Shown here: in pieces, positions 45,541 through 57,036 of the stretch
How positions within the stretch are numbered: the stretch's first letter is position 1
Layout: each line of letters starts with the position of its first letter
NCBI GenBank assembly: GCA_009733575.1
Contig: ML769617.1
Location: 1 to 64,000, forward strand
DNA: 64,000 nt
Direction of reading: 5' to 3'
Source: Gymnopus androsaceus JB14
Lineage: Eukaryota > Basidiomycota > Agaricomycetes > Agaricales > Omphalotaceae
Notes under the pieces: model-generated
What the model saw: only the letters and a program-made list of their open reading frames with translations
Databases searched by the model: none
What the model was told of the DNA's origin: nothing
Translations under genes and position numbers: made by a program

Positions 45541-48500
45541 TCAATCCAAAGACAGACTGTGAAAGATTTTAACTGCTGAAGGACGTTGCTCAGGTTTATG
45601 TGCCCAACATTGGGTTGTTAAATCCCAAAGCTTGTCAGTACACCAGTCACTCTGAGGACGTTGTGGCCGTTCATTGGCCAATGCACTCAGTAGAACATCA
45701 GTGTCACTGTCACATTCCTTGAAAGGCAACTCTTGAGTTATTACCTGTGAATTTGATTGGTAAAAAGAGCTCAAAGGAGACATTATCAAAATAAAAAGTT
45801 CATACCTCAACAATAGTGCACCCAAAGGCATATATTTCTCGAGCAGTATTTGTGAAATTACTTTTGCGGAAGTACTCTGGTGCTAACCACCTGACTGGAG
45901 TTTTGCTATTGCTTGTGGTGCTTGTGATATAGGATATCTCTGGTACAGCAGCAGCTACAGCCAAACCAAAATCAGCCAAGCAGCAGCTCAGGTCATTAGC
46001 AACTAAGATATTCCCCTGAAATTACCAGTATAAGTAAGCAATTAAAAATGAATGAAATTGCCAACATACCCCCCTGAGATCACCATGAATAATTGGAGGA
46101 CTTCTAGAGTGCAAATAATGCAAGCCAGCTGAAATATCAGATAGCTGTAAGAAAAGTTATGAGTATCAACTTGAAACATGAAATGTGATTGCTTTCTTAC
46201 AACAACATTTATATTGTGGTCTGGATATAATTTTAAGTATCTGATAATATTTCCATTGTCCATCCATGGAGAAATAAGACAAAATGACGGAAAGAATAAC
46301 GTTGTGTTGACACCCAAAAAGGAAAGTATGTTTTTATGCTTGAGTTGCCTCCATACTAAAGCTTCCTGGCAGAATTTCTGAACATACTTTAAATATTGTT
46401 ATTAAAATGATCAAAGATTTTGTCACCAACCTTCCGAAGCTTGGCACGAGCATTTTCATCTGGGTTTATCTCCAACCTCAGTACCTTCAAGCACACACAT
46501 TGACCATTTGATGTGAATGCCTTATGTATATCCTTGATGTGGCCCATCAGCTGTGTAAGTTTCTAAAGAGTTGTGCACAATACTCACTGCAAATCCACCA
46601 ACTACATCAGGGCGTTCACTGACATTTTCTACATCTTCCTTTTCCAGCAAATCAGGTAAGGCATCAAACTTTTTTGCCATGTGAAGGAGAAGGTTTAGGC
46701 AATTCTCGTAATATCTTTGTTCCAATGGGTTTTGCATATTTGCTGCAAAATCCAACTCCTAGTGGAAGTATTTAGTGTTACATCCTTAATATAAAGCTGT
46801 ATATCTTACCGACTGTAATTGATTAACAATTTTTTGGGCTGTGTCTGGAAGAACCCATTGCAAAAGCTGTCCTGAACTTCGGTTGGTCTGGGACTGCCCA
46901 TATTCTAACAGAGCACGTTTTAAATCACTTGCTCCTTCTTCAAAGCTTTCAAGAAATCTGGCAATATTGTCATGGCCATTCATAACAGCCACCACCCGTG
47001 CCTCTTCATGATTCCCTCCCAGATAGTCCCCTGCAATGCACTCCTTTACACTGCGGATGAGTCCCTTTTGTGCAGCATAGTAGAGTGGTTTGTGGATTGT
47101 ATCTACCTGCACTGGGAGCTCTGCTACTGCTTCCCTGATTCCAATCCTTTCCAGTTTATATCCTTCATATATTGTTGCCCAATTCAGAAAATGGTGGCTG
47201 TCTTTCTTTAAAATAATCCTGGTCAAACCATGGAGAGGACTTTCTTTGTCCATTTCTTCAATTGGCTTTGTGTGGTCTGGCCAATATTTTGCTGCATAAA
47301 GCGCCAATGGATAGTGTACAACCAGGTTTTCACCTTCAACCACATCCCCATTGAGCTGCAGGAGGTATATGATGCATGCTTGTGCTATTGTATCATGTGC
47401 TAGCTGCTCATTGATATGGAGACCGATTGATTGCAACAGATAGGAAGTATTGATGATAAAGTCCTTCACAGAACTGTGGACTAGTTGTATAACACCCTTG
47501 TTGTCCACAGTAACAAGACTTGAATCAATAATCCTGTGCAATTTGACATTGATGTGGGAGCCATGATGAGCCTGCTGCAAGCTCAGGTTTATATTGAGGA
47601 CTTCCAAGACCTCTTTCCAGTGCAGTGGTTGATATGCATGAGTGATCCACATCAAGAGATGATATGCATCCTCCTGATTACCACTCTGCTTGATCCTGGA
47701 CAGAGCTTGAATATATGTTTCCTCAATATCATGTGGAGTTTTTTCTAGTGCTTTCTCGATTGCAAGGATGGTACCACAGTATTCCAATGCATTCATTTGA
47801 AACTCCGCCCAGCGAAATCTGCAATGTTTGCAACGTTTGAGCATGGAAAAACACTACTTTTACCATTACTTACAGTCCTTCACTTTGTTTCACCAATGTT
47901 GCCTGAATGTGTTCTTGCATGTCTTGATTGAAACTAAACTCCTTCATCCTCTGCATGAGGTAAATGGCAATGTCCCCATTAATCCTGGAATCATCACCAT
48001 CTATTTCAATGACTGAACCAGCTTCAATCCCATCTGGCTGATAGCGACTTGTGATGGCAATACCAATGCTGGCAGAATGCTCAACCAGCCATTTTGTGAC
48101 AGGCAAAATTTCTGAGCATTCATTCATTCCATCAATTATAAGATACCCCAGGTTCAGAGACCCTAGGTCCAGAGACTCAAGGATAGTGTTCAATGAGGCC
48201 TCTAGTTCCGTGTTAGTGGGATTTCCACTTCCACTATGGCGTTTCTGGAAAAGTGTATCTAGTGCAGGATGAATGAAATGTGGTTTCAAACCCATCTGTT
48301 GCAAGAGGGCTAAAAGAAATCCACGGTACCCAGAACCATGGCCTGATTGGTGATGAGAATCAAAAAAGTAGTACCCCACCAGCGTTGGATTGGTATTGTG
48401 GAGATCTTGAATAATTATTGACCTATATAGATATAACTTTTATCACCCATTCTCAATCACTAGTAAGTATTGCTGTTATACTCACGAAAGCACTGTTTTC

Positions 48501-49004
48501 CCTGATCCAGCTAGCACATTATATTAATACACTGATTTCTGTTTATATTACAGTAACACAGCTTACCTTTTCCCTGTATCCATAATATATTGCGATGATT
48601 CTTCCAATCCATGTATTCTTGATCTTCAAGCATCCACTGGCCAGTCTGGCTGACTTTCTTGTTTAATGCAGTGATAAAGCTAGCAGAATAATCTGGAGCA
48701 TTGAGCCACTGTTTAACTGTATTTTGTTCATCATATGCTAGTTGTGGCCTGTCAATATAATTCAGTGCAGCAAAAGATAAAACTTTACAGATGACTTGAT
48801 TAAAATGTCCACCAGATATACTAAAATTGCTTGCATTGGGGAATATGCTGCATACAAAAATAATATTAACTTTTACCAACACTGATCATAAGTAGTTCCC
48901 ACTCACTCTCCATATGACCTGAATGCAATCCAATGATCAACAAGAAAATGCTAAGAAGTTACATATACTAACCTGAACGCTGGCCCTTCTGGTTGTGCAC
49001 TCAT
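45541..49004 (-). CDS. NACHT-ankyrin-like-protein kinase fusion (NLR-like)
   Basis: Twelve exons with consistent phases: 48973-49004, 48907-48918, 48567-48847, 48486-48510, 47874-48422, 46810-47818, 46588-46758, 46431-46550, 46201-46377, 46070-46144, 45806-46015, 45541-45744. They total 955 codons with stop. The N-terminus includes DIFPNASNFSISGGHFNQV, common before fungal NACHT domains. Walker A GKAGSGKT lies at residues 107-114, Walker B LIIDGMNE near 211-218 and ITSRY near 243. A helical region and an ankyrin-like stretch (LYYAAQKGLIRSVKECI, NGHDNIARFLES) follow. The C-terminus is a full kinase: GGFA loop near 690, Lys in VCLKVLR near 713, HGDLRGGNIL near 812-821, DFG at 832-834, and a WLAPE motif. 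Exon 4 is a 25-nt microexon inside the P-loop. I infer a STAND signalling protein whose output domain is a kinase, acting in self/non-self or stress recognition. Confidence 0.9.
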
Positions 49005-49607
49005 ACTGGTGATGATGGGAGGAAGCGAGAATGAATGATGACAAGCAGATGACAAGGGAATACTTATATACCTAGTTGAGTTTGGTTATATTTGTTTGAT
49101 TGATAGGCACATTGCTCAATTGAACATGTGAACATGGACTGCATGGCGTTCCTAGAACAAAATATCACTTCAGTGCACGGCATTTCTCGACAATTGACGC
49201 GTGGTTGGAGGGAGGTGAGCGAGAAGACGAGGTTCGCAGTTTGAGAAGTGGCAGACTGAGGAGCGACGCAAGGAGGATAGCGAGGAAATAACGATAACGT
49301 ATCATGAGATAAGGCAAGAAGATCATGGGATACGCGTCGCCGCGGGAATCATTGTGGACACGCTTTGTGATAAGCGCCGAAATCTCACTTTATGCCTTCC
49401 TCCTTCGAAGAAGAACCAAACGTTATCTGTAAAATGCAAGTATAGCTCTTGAATGTTTAGATATCCGGCTAATTTTCTAATAGATGTTGCCGCCAAGTTT
49501 CTCGATACACTTGTTCAGAATGCAATCTACCATATTGCTCTTTGACTTGCTTCAAATCTCCAGCAAGCTTGTTTTATCACGAATCTTGGTTAACTAAACC
49601 TAAAACT
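49005..49607. other. Upstream region of the NACHT-kinase gene
   Basis: No gene is seen. This is probable promoter DNA for the minus-strand gene starting at 49004. I see no unambiguous TATA box, repeat or RNA gene. Confidence 0.4.
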
Positions 49608-50285
49608 ATGGATAATTCTTTTTGACAACCCTGTTGGAGGGTTGTTAGCAAGTAACAACCCTCAAGGCTCCGGGCGTCACACCGGAGTCCCAGTGGGTCA
49701 CACAAGCGTCAAGATATTACTATTATTATTTCTATGTATCTCGTTGCAAAGATGTAACCTGGGTGTCAATAATAAGTCAGAATGTTGCAATCATCCCAAC
49801 ATGTCCTCCCTCAAGCACAAATCATGTCCGTCTCCAATAATTCTGTCTTGATCACAGCAAATATGCCTAGGATGATGGAGTTGATTAGCGAATGGTTTGT
49901 TGATTGATAAGGAGATGTGAACATTGAAGGAATGGGATACTTAGCACTGTATGAAACTGCAAAACAGGAGGCCGACTCACTTACTGCCATTGAGCTCGCG
50001 CGAGTCTCTGCTGTCTATCAGATTCAAGTCCATGCTCGGATTCTTGCTAAAGTGGATGCTGGACATCCGAGTCATTGTTTTTGATGCACTTTCAATATAA
50101 ATGTTCATAGTCTTGCGGTCGTGATTTGTAGGATGGTGTGTGTTCTCCATTGCAAGTGGCGTCAATGGTATGGAAGGAAGGAAAGATGCAACAAGCGCTT
50201 CCGGCATAAACTCGGCGTGACAGCAATCATTTGACTTTTCAGGGATTGTCAGGCGCCAACGGGGTTGCCAAAAAGAATTATCCTA
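49608..50285. mobile_element. Putative short inverted-repeat element
   Basis: Left end ggataattctttttgacaac and, inverted on the right, ggataattctttttggcaac. A third, direct copy of this end (ggataattctattagacaac) stands at 50541. Left flank ctaaaacta and right flank taaaac suggest a TA-type target, but this is not certain. Inside is a minus-strand frame (49977-50207, 76 codons) without a known motif. Confidence 0.5.
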
Positions 50286-52261
50286 AAACTATCATAGGCC
50301 CACGCAAATTGCTCGTAAGCCTTTTACAAGAAACAAATCGAAACCGAAATCCGATCTGAATCGTCAAAATCTGCAGAGGAACGCCAGAACTGCTCAAACG
50401 GTTCGAAGAAGACAGTCTGGACGATGATATGGCCGATGAGGAAGAATCTGAGGTAGATGATCTAGCGGAACGTTTCTCAGGTGTTGACATTGGTGCGAGA
50501 CTTGTTCTTTCTGTCATAATCTTGAACTTATTACAATCTGTGGATAATTCTATTAGACAACCCTGTTGATTGAAAACAACCCTTTCTGAAGCTCTTTCGA
50601 CCATTTTGCGCGCCCGTCACGCCGGAGTTTGCCAGAAACACGTGTCCTTCACTCTTGGCCATGTCGTGTGGTTCTCATTCATCCCCGGAGCTGCTGCCAG
50701 CGTGCCGGGCCGCACAAGGATTAAACCGAATCGGAGAGATTTGGTCAATGTCACTACGCATACAAATTAGTAGCTATCGCTTGAATATCTTTCTCCAGCC
50801 TTTTCCCTGATCTTTTTGTCCATAGTAAAAGTACAAACCCGAGCATTTCTTTTCGCTAGGCTATTGAGCTAGATGTTTAAGGCCAGCTTTGACCGGGCCA
50901 AATTTGGCAAGGACATTCCGACTTTGGTTTTAGAAATTAATATTCCGTAATCTCATTCAATCCACAGCCCCCACTGTCACTGCTAGTTTGTTTGGGCTCG
51001 CTTGGCGTTCGAGACGAAATCCGCTTACCTACTTAGGTGGTCTAGATAGTACTTGCAGCAATTAAATATTGAATAAAGACATCATCTTGCCTACATAGAT
51101 TGAGAATCTGAACTTACTAACCTCCCCATTAATTCGAATCATAGAGACCAGTATAAAATTCATTAACTTTCATTAACGGCCACAAAGGCAGACGCCAGGA
51201 TGGAGAGGATGGAGAAAATGTGGCTGAATTTCATCGTTCGAACTTGGGTTGAGGGAACGCATTTTGCTTTGCGGTCTTTATACACTTCAAGCGGTGGGTT
51301 TCTGACTAAGATACCAAGCTAACAACCAGGCGAGCACCGGTGAGGCTCAGGTTAATTTAGCTAACAGTGGTATGGGGCAGCGGTAGGAGAGTGATGGTGA
51401 AGCCACTAAAGTGCTAAGTGCTTATTATAATTTATTAGTGCCAAAACCTAAGTGCGCTTGGAGGATTTAAATTGATATTACTTGGGGTAAGGCTAGAGCT
51501 AATTGAGCGAGCCAACAACTCACTCTGTAACGCGCTCACGGTGGGGCTGGGACCTGCAACACAGGCCAAGTAGAAAGCTTGTGTAGCCAGTAGCATGGAG
51601 ATTGTATATACGGCGTGTCTGTAAGTACGAGTGAAGGAGAAAGCACCTGCGAGTTCCGAGTTACTTATCGTACAATCAAATAAGTATGAATATGTATTTC
51701 CTAAGAAGTTCTAATACGGCTCTAGTGGCTAAAAGGACTTTTTACGCTGCGATCCACTCGGGTTGTTGATGATGCCACTTGTTACCGAGTTGCACTAGTG
51801 CTAGTGGAGGTAAATTCCTTTCAAGTTATAATTATCGTTTCGAGGGGTTGAGTTATGGTTTCGAGCAGTTGATGCAAGATAGGCCAACGATTCTTGCAGT
51901 CCTGTTAACTCCACTTCATAGTACATGATCGTTTTCGCTTGGACTCCGGTTCTAGAATTTGCGCAGTACAAAGATTTTACGGCTATACTCGGAACAGAAT
52001 TTCAGATCTGGTGTGTCCGCTGATATGTCAGTTCAAGAAAGTTCGAGAGTCTGGAAGGAGATATTTTGTTTTCAGAAGAGATAGGTCTTCGCTTTCTCCC
52101 AGCATCGCTGATGATCTAATACATGCACATCGTCGCATCAACAGGAATTTGCCTCTGATTGAAATTAGTTTCCGCCAAAGCCGAAAAGATTAATATTTCA
52201 GTATGATACTGCGGAAAGTTGAAAGAAGTAAGTGCTAGTAGCAAGATACCTCTAGAGAAAC
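50286..52261. other. About 2 kb with no supported gene
   Basis: Contains the extra inverted-repeat-element end at 50541-50575 and short frames (50278-50604 minus with a Ser-rich run, 50570-50770 plus, 51939-52193 plus). None has a family motif. The 51200-51700 part has no coding frame of note and could be an old LTR or other repeat, but I found no second copy in the window. Confidence 0.35.
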
Positions 52262-52403
52262 TAGAGAAACTCTTCAGGAGTGGGCTCTTCTGTCCCACAA
52301 TGTGTTTTATGATACTACCGTAGCATGAACATTGGTCAATATGACACTGAATTTGATTATGACTCATGAGTACGAACCTTCCAATCCTCTGCTTGACAGG
52401 CTA
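52262..52403. repeat. Repeat R1, copy B (partial)
   Basis: Shares with copies A and C the ordered words gtgggctcttc, ccacaatgtgttttatgatac, gtcaatatgacactgaattt and cgaaccttccaatcctctgc. It lacks the left part of R1 and is the most diverged copy. Confidence 0.75.
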
Positions 52404-52945
52404 TCAAACAATACCCTAGAATCATCCTCAGATGTTGCTCCAGTCGCATACAGTGACAAATACTCACGCGTTAATTTGCATTTGCTGCACACCTGGCGGC
52501 TTCGCTTTCTTCTCCCCGCAATCTGCCCGACAACACTTGCGCTTAACATAGTACCTGCGCATCCCTTCTTCTTCCCTCATGTCATCACCATTTCGACGTC
52601 AACGAATACGCCGCGAACACGAGAGGACTAATTAAGAGCGGCTACTAAAATACACCGAGATTCTAGTAATAGCAAATGCGAAATGCGAAGAGGATGAACA
52701 AGAACACGGCCTGGGCTTCAACACGTCCGCGTTCAGATGCGTCGCGGGGGGTGCATACAACCGACATACAAACGACATCTCTTGGCACTCCAAAACATTC
52801 TATACTACATACGATAGGATTTTCCTATTACCAAGGCACATATCGTGACAGGAAGAATATTAACGGAGCCGACTCTCCTGATCCACAGCAATGTTTGTAT
52901 TCATCGCTGCATACCCTCATCGGCATTTGAATGCTAGCGTTGGTG

Positions 52946-52953
52946 TATAAAAG
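52946..52953 (+). promoter_or_regulatory. TATA box of the 70-aa protein gene
   Basis: tataaaag lies 55 bp before the ATG at 53001, the usual distance for a fungal core promoter with a short 5' leader. Confidence 0.65.
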
Positions 52954-53000
52954 GTGGCCGTTCTCTGCACGTTCACTTCGTCAAACCTCTACACCTAAGC

Positions 53001-53342
53001 ATGGGTTTTTTTCAAACTGTCTTCAACACTGTCAAGAAAGTTGTGGTCGAAGTAAGCCTTCTCCTGTCTCTTTTCATCCTGTTCTACTTCATTACGAATC
53101 GCTAATCGATCGCGTTCGCAGGTCACCCCCTCTGGGATTGTGAAGCAGATTGGGAATCTAACTTCTATAATCGCTGAAGCTGTCCCTGGTGTCGGTGCGA
53201 ATTTCCGAACCATGAATCTACGCCGATATTGTTGCTAATAACATCTCACCCAGGGCCGTTCCTTAACCATGCCGTTCCGACTCTCACCTCAACTTTCAGT
53301 GAGGGACCGTTCGATGGCTCTCATTCAGATCCAGGAACCTAA
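53001..53342 (+). CDS. Small 70-residue protein, three exons
   Basis: Exons 53001-53051, 53122-53194 and 53254-53342 join in phase to 71 codons including stop. Splice sites are GTAAGC...GCAG and GTGCGA...CCAG, the second with a strong branch point (gctaataac). The protein starts MGFFQTVFNTVKKVVVE and ends SHSDPGT. It has an amphipathic cationic N-part, then a Val/Ile/Ala/Gly-rich middle. No signal peptide is obvious; MGFF is only a weak N-myristoylation candidate. The stop TAA forms at the border to repeat R1 copy C (from 53341), so the original C-terminus may have been replaced. I know no family for it. Confidence 0.62.
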
Positions 53343-53572
53343 GGATTTGAAAGATATATAGCTGTACATAAAGGAAGTTGGAATCTTACAATAAGCTGGA
53401 ACTCATAAGATTTGGCTGGGACATGTTCGCTTGAGGCTAGAGATACTTTGCAGGGGTGGGCTCTTCCATTCCACAGTATGTTTTATGGTACTGCAGCACG
53501 AATACTCGTCAATATGATCCCGAATCTGAGTATGAACACGAACCTTCCAATCCTCTGCTTGACAGGCTGTTT
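53341..53572. repeat. Repeat R1, copy C (uninterrupted)
   Basis: Runs through both sites where copy A carries the copia element (gctgtaca|taaaggaag) and the solo LTR (aagttggaatc|ttacaataag). It therefore documents the pre-insertion sequence. It ends with aatcctctgcttgacaggct, as copy B does. Confidence 0.82.
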
Positions 53573-53770
53573 TCCCTCATGTCGTCAAGTCGGCGCTCGG
53601 GTTCAGACATCGCTACTCTTTCTGCATCCCGCATTGTCTTTTGCGCCTTTCTCTACACGCAGGTGATTCCATTGATTACATTCTTCCTTGTCCTTCTCAG
53701 TCATTCCTGACCAGCTCAAGTCCATTGGCCAGTTCCAGAATCCATATCTCCTGGAACCAGATATGTTTTG

Positions 53771-54303
53771 TCACCTCACCACCTCGCGCAGCGATCCAAG
53801 GTCTGAGGTACACTGTGGGATCCACTGACTATGCTGCTCATTCGCGTCCGGGACAATGAGATAACGAACGCCGTGTTGCGCTTCTTCTCCAGTTCTGTTT
53901 GATTGGTAACCCATCTGTTGAATGAAAGAGTGAAGTACAGTGAAGAAAGGGAGTTTAACTAGCATACCTCTACATTGTACCCCCGCCGGTGAAGATACAC
54001 GTCGAGATAGAATAACACTCCTGAGCGCGCGCGCAAGTCGAACTGCTGAACATTCTTCACGTCAAGGAGCTTCTCGAGTATGTCCATACGCCCTGCACGA
54101 TAGAATAAAAGCGCTATTCCGCAAGGGCCCGTAATCTTTGGGGATTCATGGTGTTGACTTTCTCCGTCAATGCCAGATTTAATGACTTTGGGATAGTCTT
54201 CTCCCAACGATGCAGGCCCAAGAAGGTCGGTATCGAGAAATCGAATCTAAGTAATGTTAGAATATTCTTTTCACTTTGAAAGCACTCTTACCACGCCGTA
54301 CAT
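53771..54303 (-). CDS. Unrecognised 144-residue protein
   Basis: Exons 54292-54303, 53968-54246 and 53771-53914 join in phase to 145 codons including stop, with good GT-AG introns of 45 and 53 nt. The start ATG (54301-54303) gives MYGVIRFLDTDLLGPASLGE; a longer 5' exon cannot be excluded because the frame stays open upstream. The middle has KITGPCGIALLFYRAGRMDILEKLLDVKN and GVLFYLDVYLHRRGYNVE. I recognise no domain. It is head to head with TRM1 (starts 177 bp apart), so they may share a promoter. Confidence 0.6.
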
Positions 54304-54480
54304 GTCAGAAAACGCGTCGTGGTACAGTGGAAAGACGCGTCCAAATTGAAATTCAATCCCAACTTTGAAATTTCGCCTGCCGAATTCGGGCCGTTATCCA
54401 ATCTCTCGACTTTAGCATTGGCTTCTCCTTTTCTTCAGCCTTCGCGGCTTTCCACGAAAATCTACACGGCTCTACGATTC

Positions 54481-56826
54481 ATGTCTTCTTCAGTTCCCCC
54501 AGCAACACCAGCTGTACCGGTTCCAGACGGTTTCAGACTACACACAGAAAACAATGCGCATATCCTAATGGCAGAAAATGAAGCCTTCTTAAACCCAGTC
54601 CAGGAATTCAACAGAGATTTGAGCGTCGCATGCATTCGAACTTGGAGCGAAGAGTTGAACAAGGCCAAGCAGGCAAGGTGGGCACTTGCACGGGAGAGAA
54701 AAAGTTTGAAAGCGAAGGAAGGTTCAGCCAAGAAGCGGCAGAAAGGTACGAGTAGTTTTATACTGTAAAGCAAGCCTTTGCCAACCTTGTTTGTATTATA
54801 GTAAATCAATTTGACGCAGTTGTTGTAGACCCGGAATCAGCACCACCATCGGAACTCGCGCAGGCGGAACCACACGCAGAGGCTGAAGCAGAGTCTTCGA
54901 GAAAACCAGAGGTAAACTTGCAATATTACACAGTGTAATTCCTTCATTAATCTTTGCGTATCAGACGAAGTCTGACTACAAAATCACTATTCTTGAAGCT
55001 CTTTCTGCAACCGGGCTCCGTTCAATCCGTTACGCAAAAGAGATCCCACTGGTCAAGTTCGCGCTTCATCTGCTGCTTGTATACTTCAACTTATGCACGA
55101 CTCAGATATGTTCTAGCCAATGACCTCTCTTCCGTTGCTAATTGCCGCGATGACAAGAAACGTCGAGTTGAATGGTCTTGGTCCGGAAAAAGAGTCACAC
55201 GAGAGCTCGGAGAAGAAAGGAAAGCCAAATCTCGGCAAGGTCAGAATAAACGAGGGAGATGCTTGGTGAACCCTAAAATATCTTCATCATCCGAATTCAT
55301 GCTGATCAATCGAACAGTACTCTCCTGTATAGTCATCGTACCGACCGAGTGGATGTTGTCGATCTCGATCCGTATGGCACCGCTGCACCATTCATCGACG
55401 CTGCTATTCAGGCAGTAAAAGACGAGGGTGAGTGCTGACTCCTGCTAATATCAACCAAGAACCTAACGAAATTCCTAGGTCTCCTTTGCATAACTTGCAC
55501 CGATCTATCCATCCTTGCTACCAACAACTATCCTGAAAAATGGTGCCTTTTATCTCAGGTTACCCGGTATTAGTCGCTTATCTGATGCGCTAGTTTCTCC
55601 AACTATGGTGGTCTGCCTGTGAAAGCGGAATACAGCCATGAAGCCGCACGTTCATCTTTTGCTATCCTTTCTTCCTAACGCTTACCTTGTCAATCACAGG
55701 CTCTCCGTCTTGTTCTTCACACCGCATCTACCTCTGCTTCAAGATATGGGCGGTATATCGAACCCTTGTTGTCCCTTTCTATTGACTTCTACGTTCGCTT
55801 GTTTATCCGGGTTAATACCTCCCCATCTCAAGTCAAAAGGGCAGTAATGTGAGTACCATACTATGGACATCGTATGATTGCCACTCAATTTATCACGCAG
55901 CAAAACCGCGACCTATTACATTTGCACATCCTGTCAGAGCTTCTACGAACAACCTCTGGCTCGACTGGTAGAGAAGCAGGGAGCAGGAGATAATGTCAAT
56001 TTACTTTTCAAGACGCAACCGGGACCGCCTGTAGGAAACAAATGCGCCGAGTGCGATTCCATTCTCCATGTATGTCCGTGTTTCGCTCGGTCGATTGCGA
56101 AACTCAAGTTGAACAAATAGCTCGCCGGTCCAATGTGGTCTGGTCCTATTCACGATACGGATTTTGTCTCAAAAGTACTCGAACATACCGAAACAAACAC
56201 AGAGCAGTATGGTACAGCTGCCCGAATGAAGGGTATGCTTACTGTAGCGAAAGAGGTATGCCGTCCTAATGCGAATTTTGTACTATCATTGACCGTTTGC
56301 CATAGGAGCTTCATACACCATTCTACTTTACTCCTACAAAAGTCGCCGGTTTCTTCCATTGCCAAACTCCATCTCTGGAAGAGACAACGTACGTTTTATT
56401 TTCTTGTAGGTTGCTCACTCTACTCATCTTTCATCCAGCTCTGCTCTCCTCCATGCAGGCCACCAAGTTTCTCGTTCCCATGCATCTCCGGGTTCTTTGA
56501 AAACAACTGGGTCCTCCCAGGATATAATGGACGTTTTCCGCTCATGGGTGAAGAAAAACCCAATCAAAAATGTTTCAGAGACTTCACCAGCTCTTCGTTT
56601 GTTGGCGAAAGAGCCTAGGTAAATAGTTTTCATTTATTAGGGATGGTTGCTAACATTTTTATTCGATTCCAGAGTGGAAGCCAATTTTACAAAGCATCCC
56701 CGTTCTGTTACATCGTCGTCTAAAGTTAAGATAGTGAGGTATCCAGAGATGCCAGCTAATTGGGGACCTGGTAGTCGACCGGTTGCGAAGGGAGGTAATA
56801 AGAGGAAGAGGAAAGACGACAATTAG
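54481..56826 (+). CDS. TRM1: tRNA (guanine26-N2)-dimethyltransferase
   Basis: TRM1 uses S-adenosylmethionine to make m2,2G at position 26 of tRNAs in nucleus and mitochondria. Thirteen exons (54481-54745, 54802-54911, 54965-55056, 55106-55265, 55318-55427, 55479-55542, 55594-55645, 55700-55848, 55901-56069, 56121-56255, 56306-56388, 56439-56618, 56673-56826) give about 573 residues. Visible marks: [13 protein letters not shown] (36-48), SAM-binding [43 protein letters not shown], the Zn-binding CTSCQSFY and [14 protein letters not shown], and a basic tail KRKRKDDN for nuclear import. The summed exons have one base too many: near 55140 (gctaattgcc) the frame moves from VANDLSSVA to [12 protein letters not shown]. 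Intron 7 has an apparent GC donor (gcacgt, 55646). A bacterial-style alternative is not needed; assignment is firm. Confidence 0.93.
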
Positions 56827-57036
56827 GTATCGTACCAGACAGAGGAAGAGTGATGTTATCATACAGTAAGTAGTAATCCACGAGATGCTATCTACTAGGT
56901 ACAAAAAAACAATGATATCAGTAGCGTTATATAGATAGAGGACAACATGGGTGAGTAACATGATGAAAACAAGCAAAGGATCGGAACGACATTGTCATAT
57001 GTATAATAACCAGTACTGTGATAGTCCAAGAGATAC

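Noticed and set aside
54319..54480. Upstream extension of TRM1 as a mitochondrial presequence
   Set aside because: The frame is open but holds no ATG before 54481, and it overlaps the start of the divergent gene.
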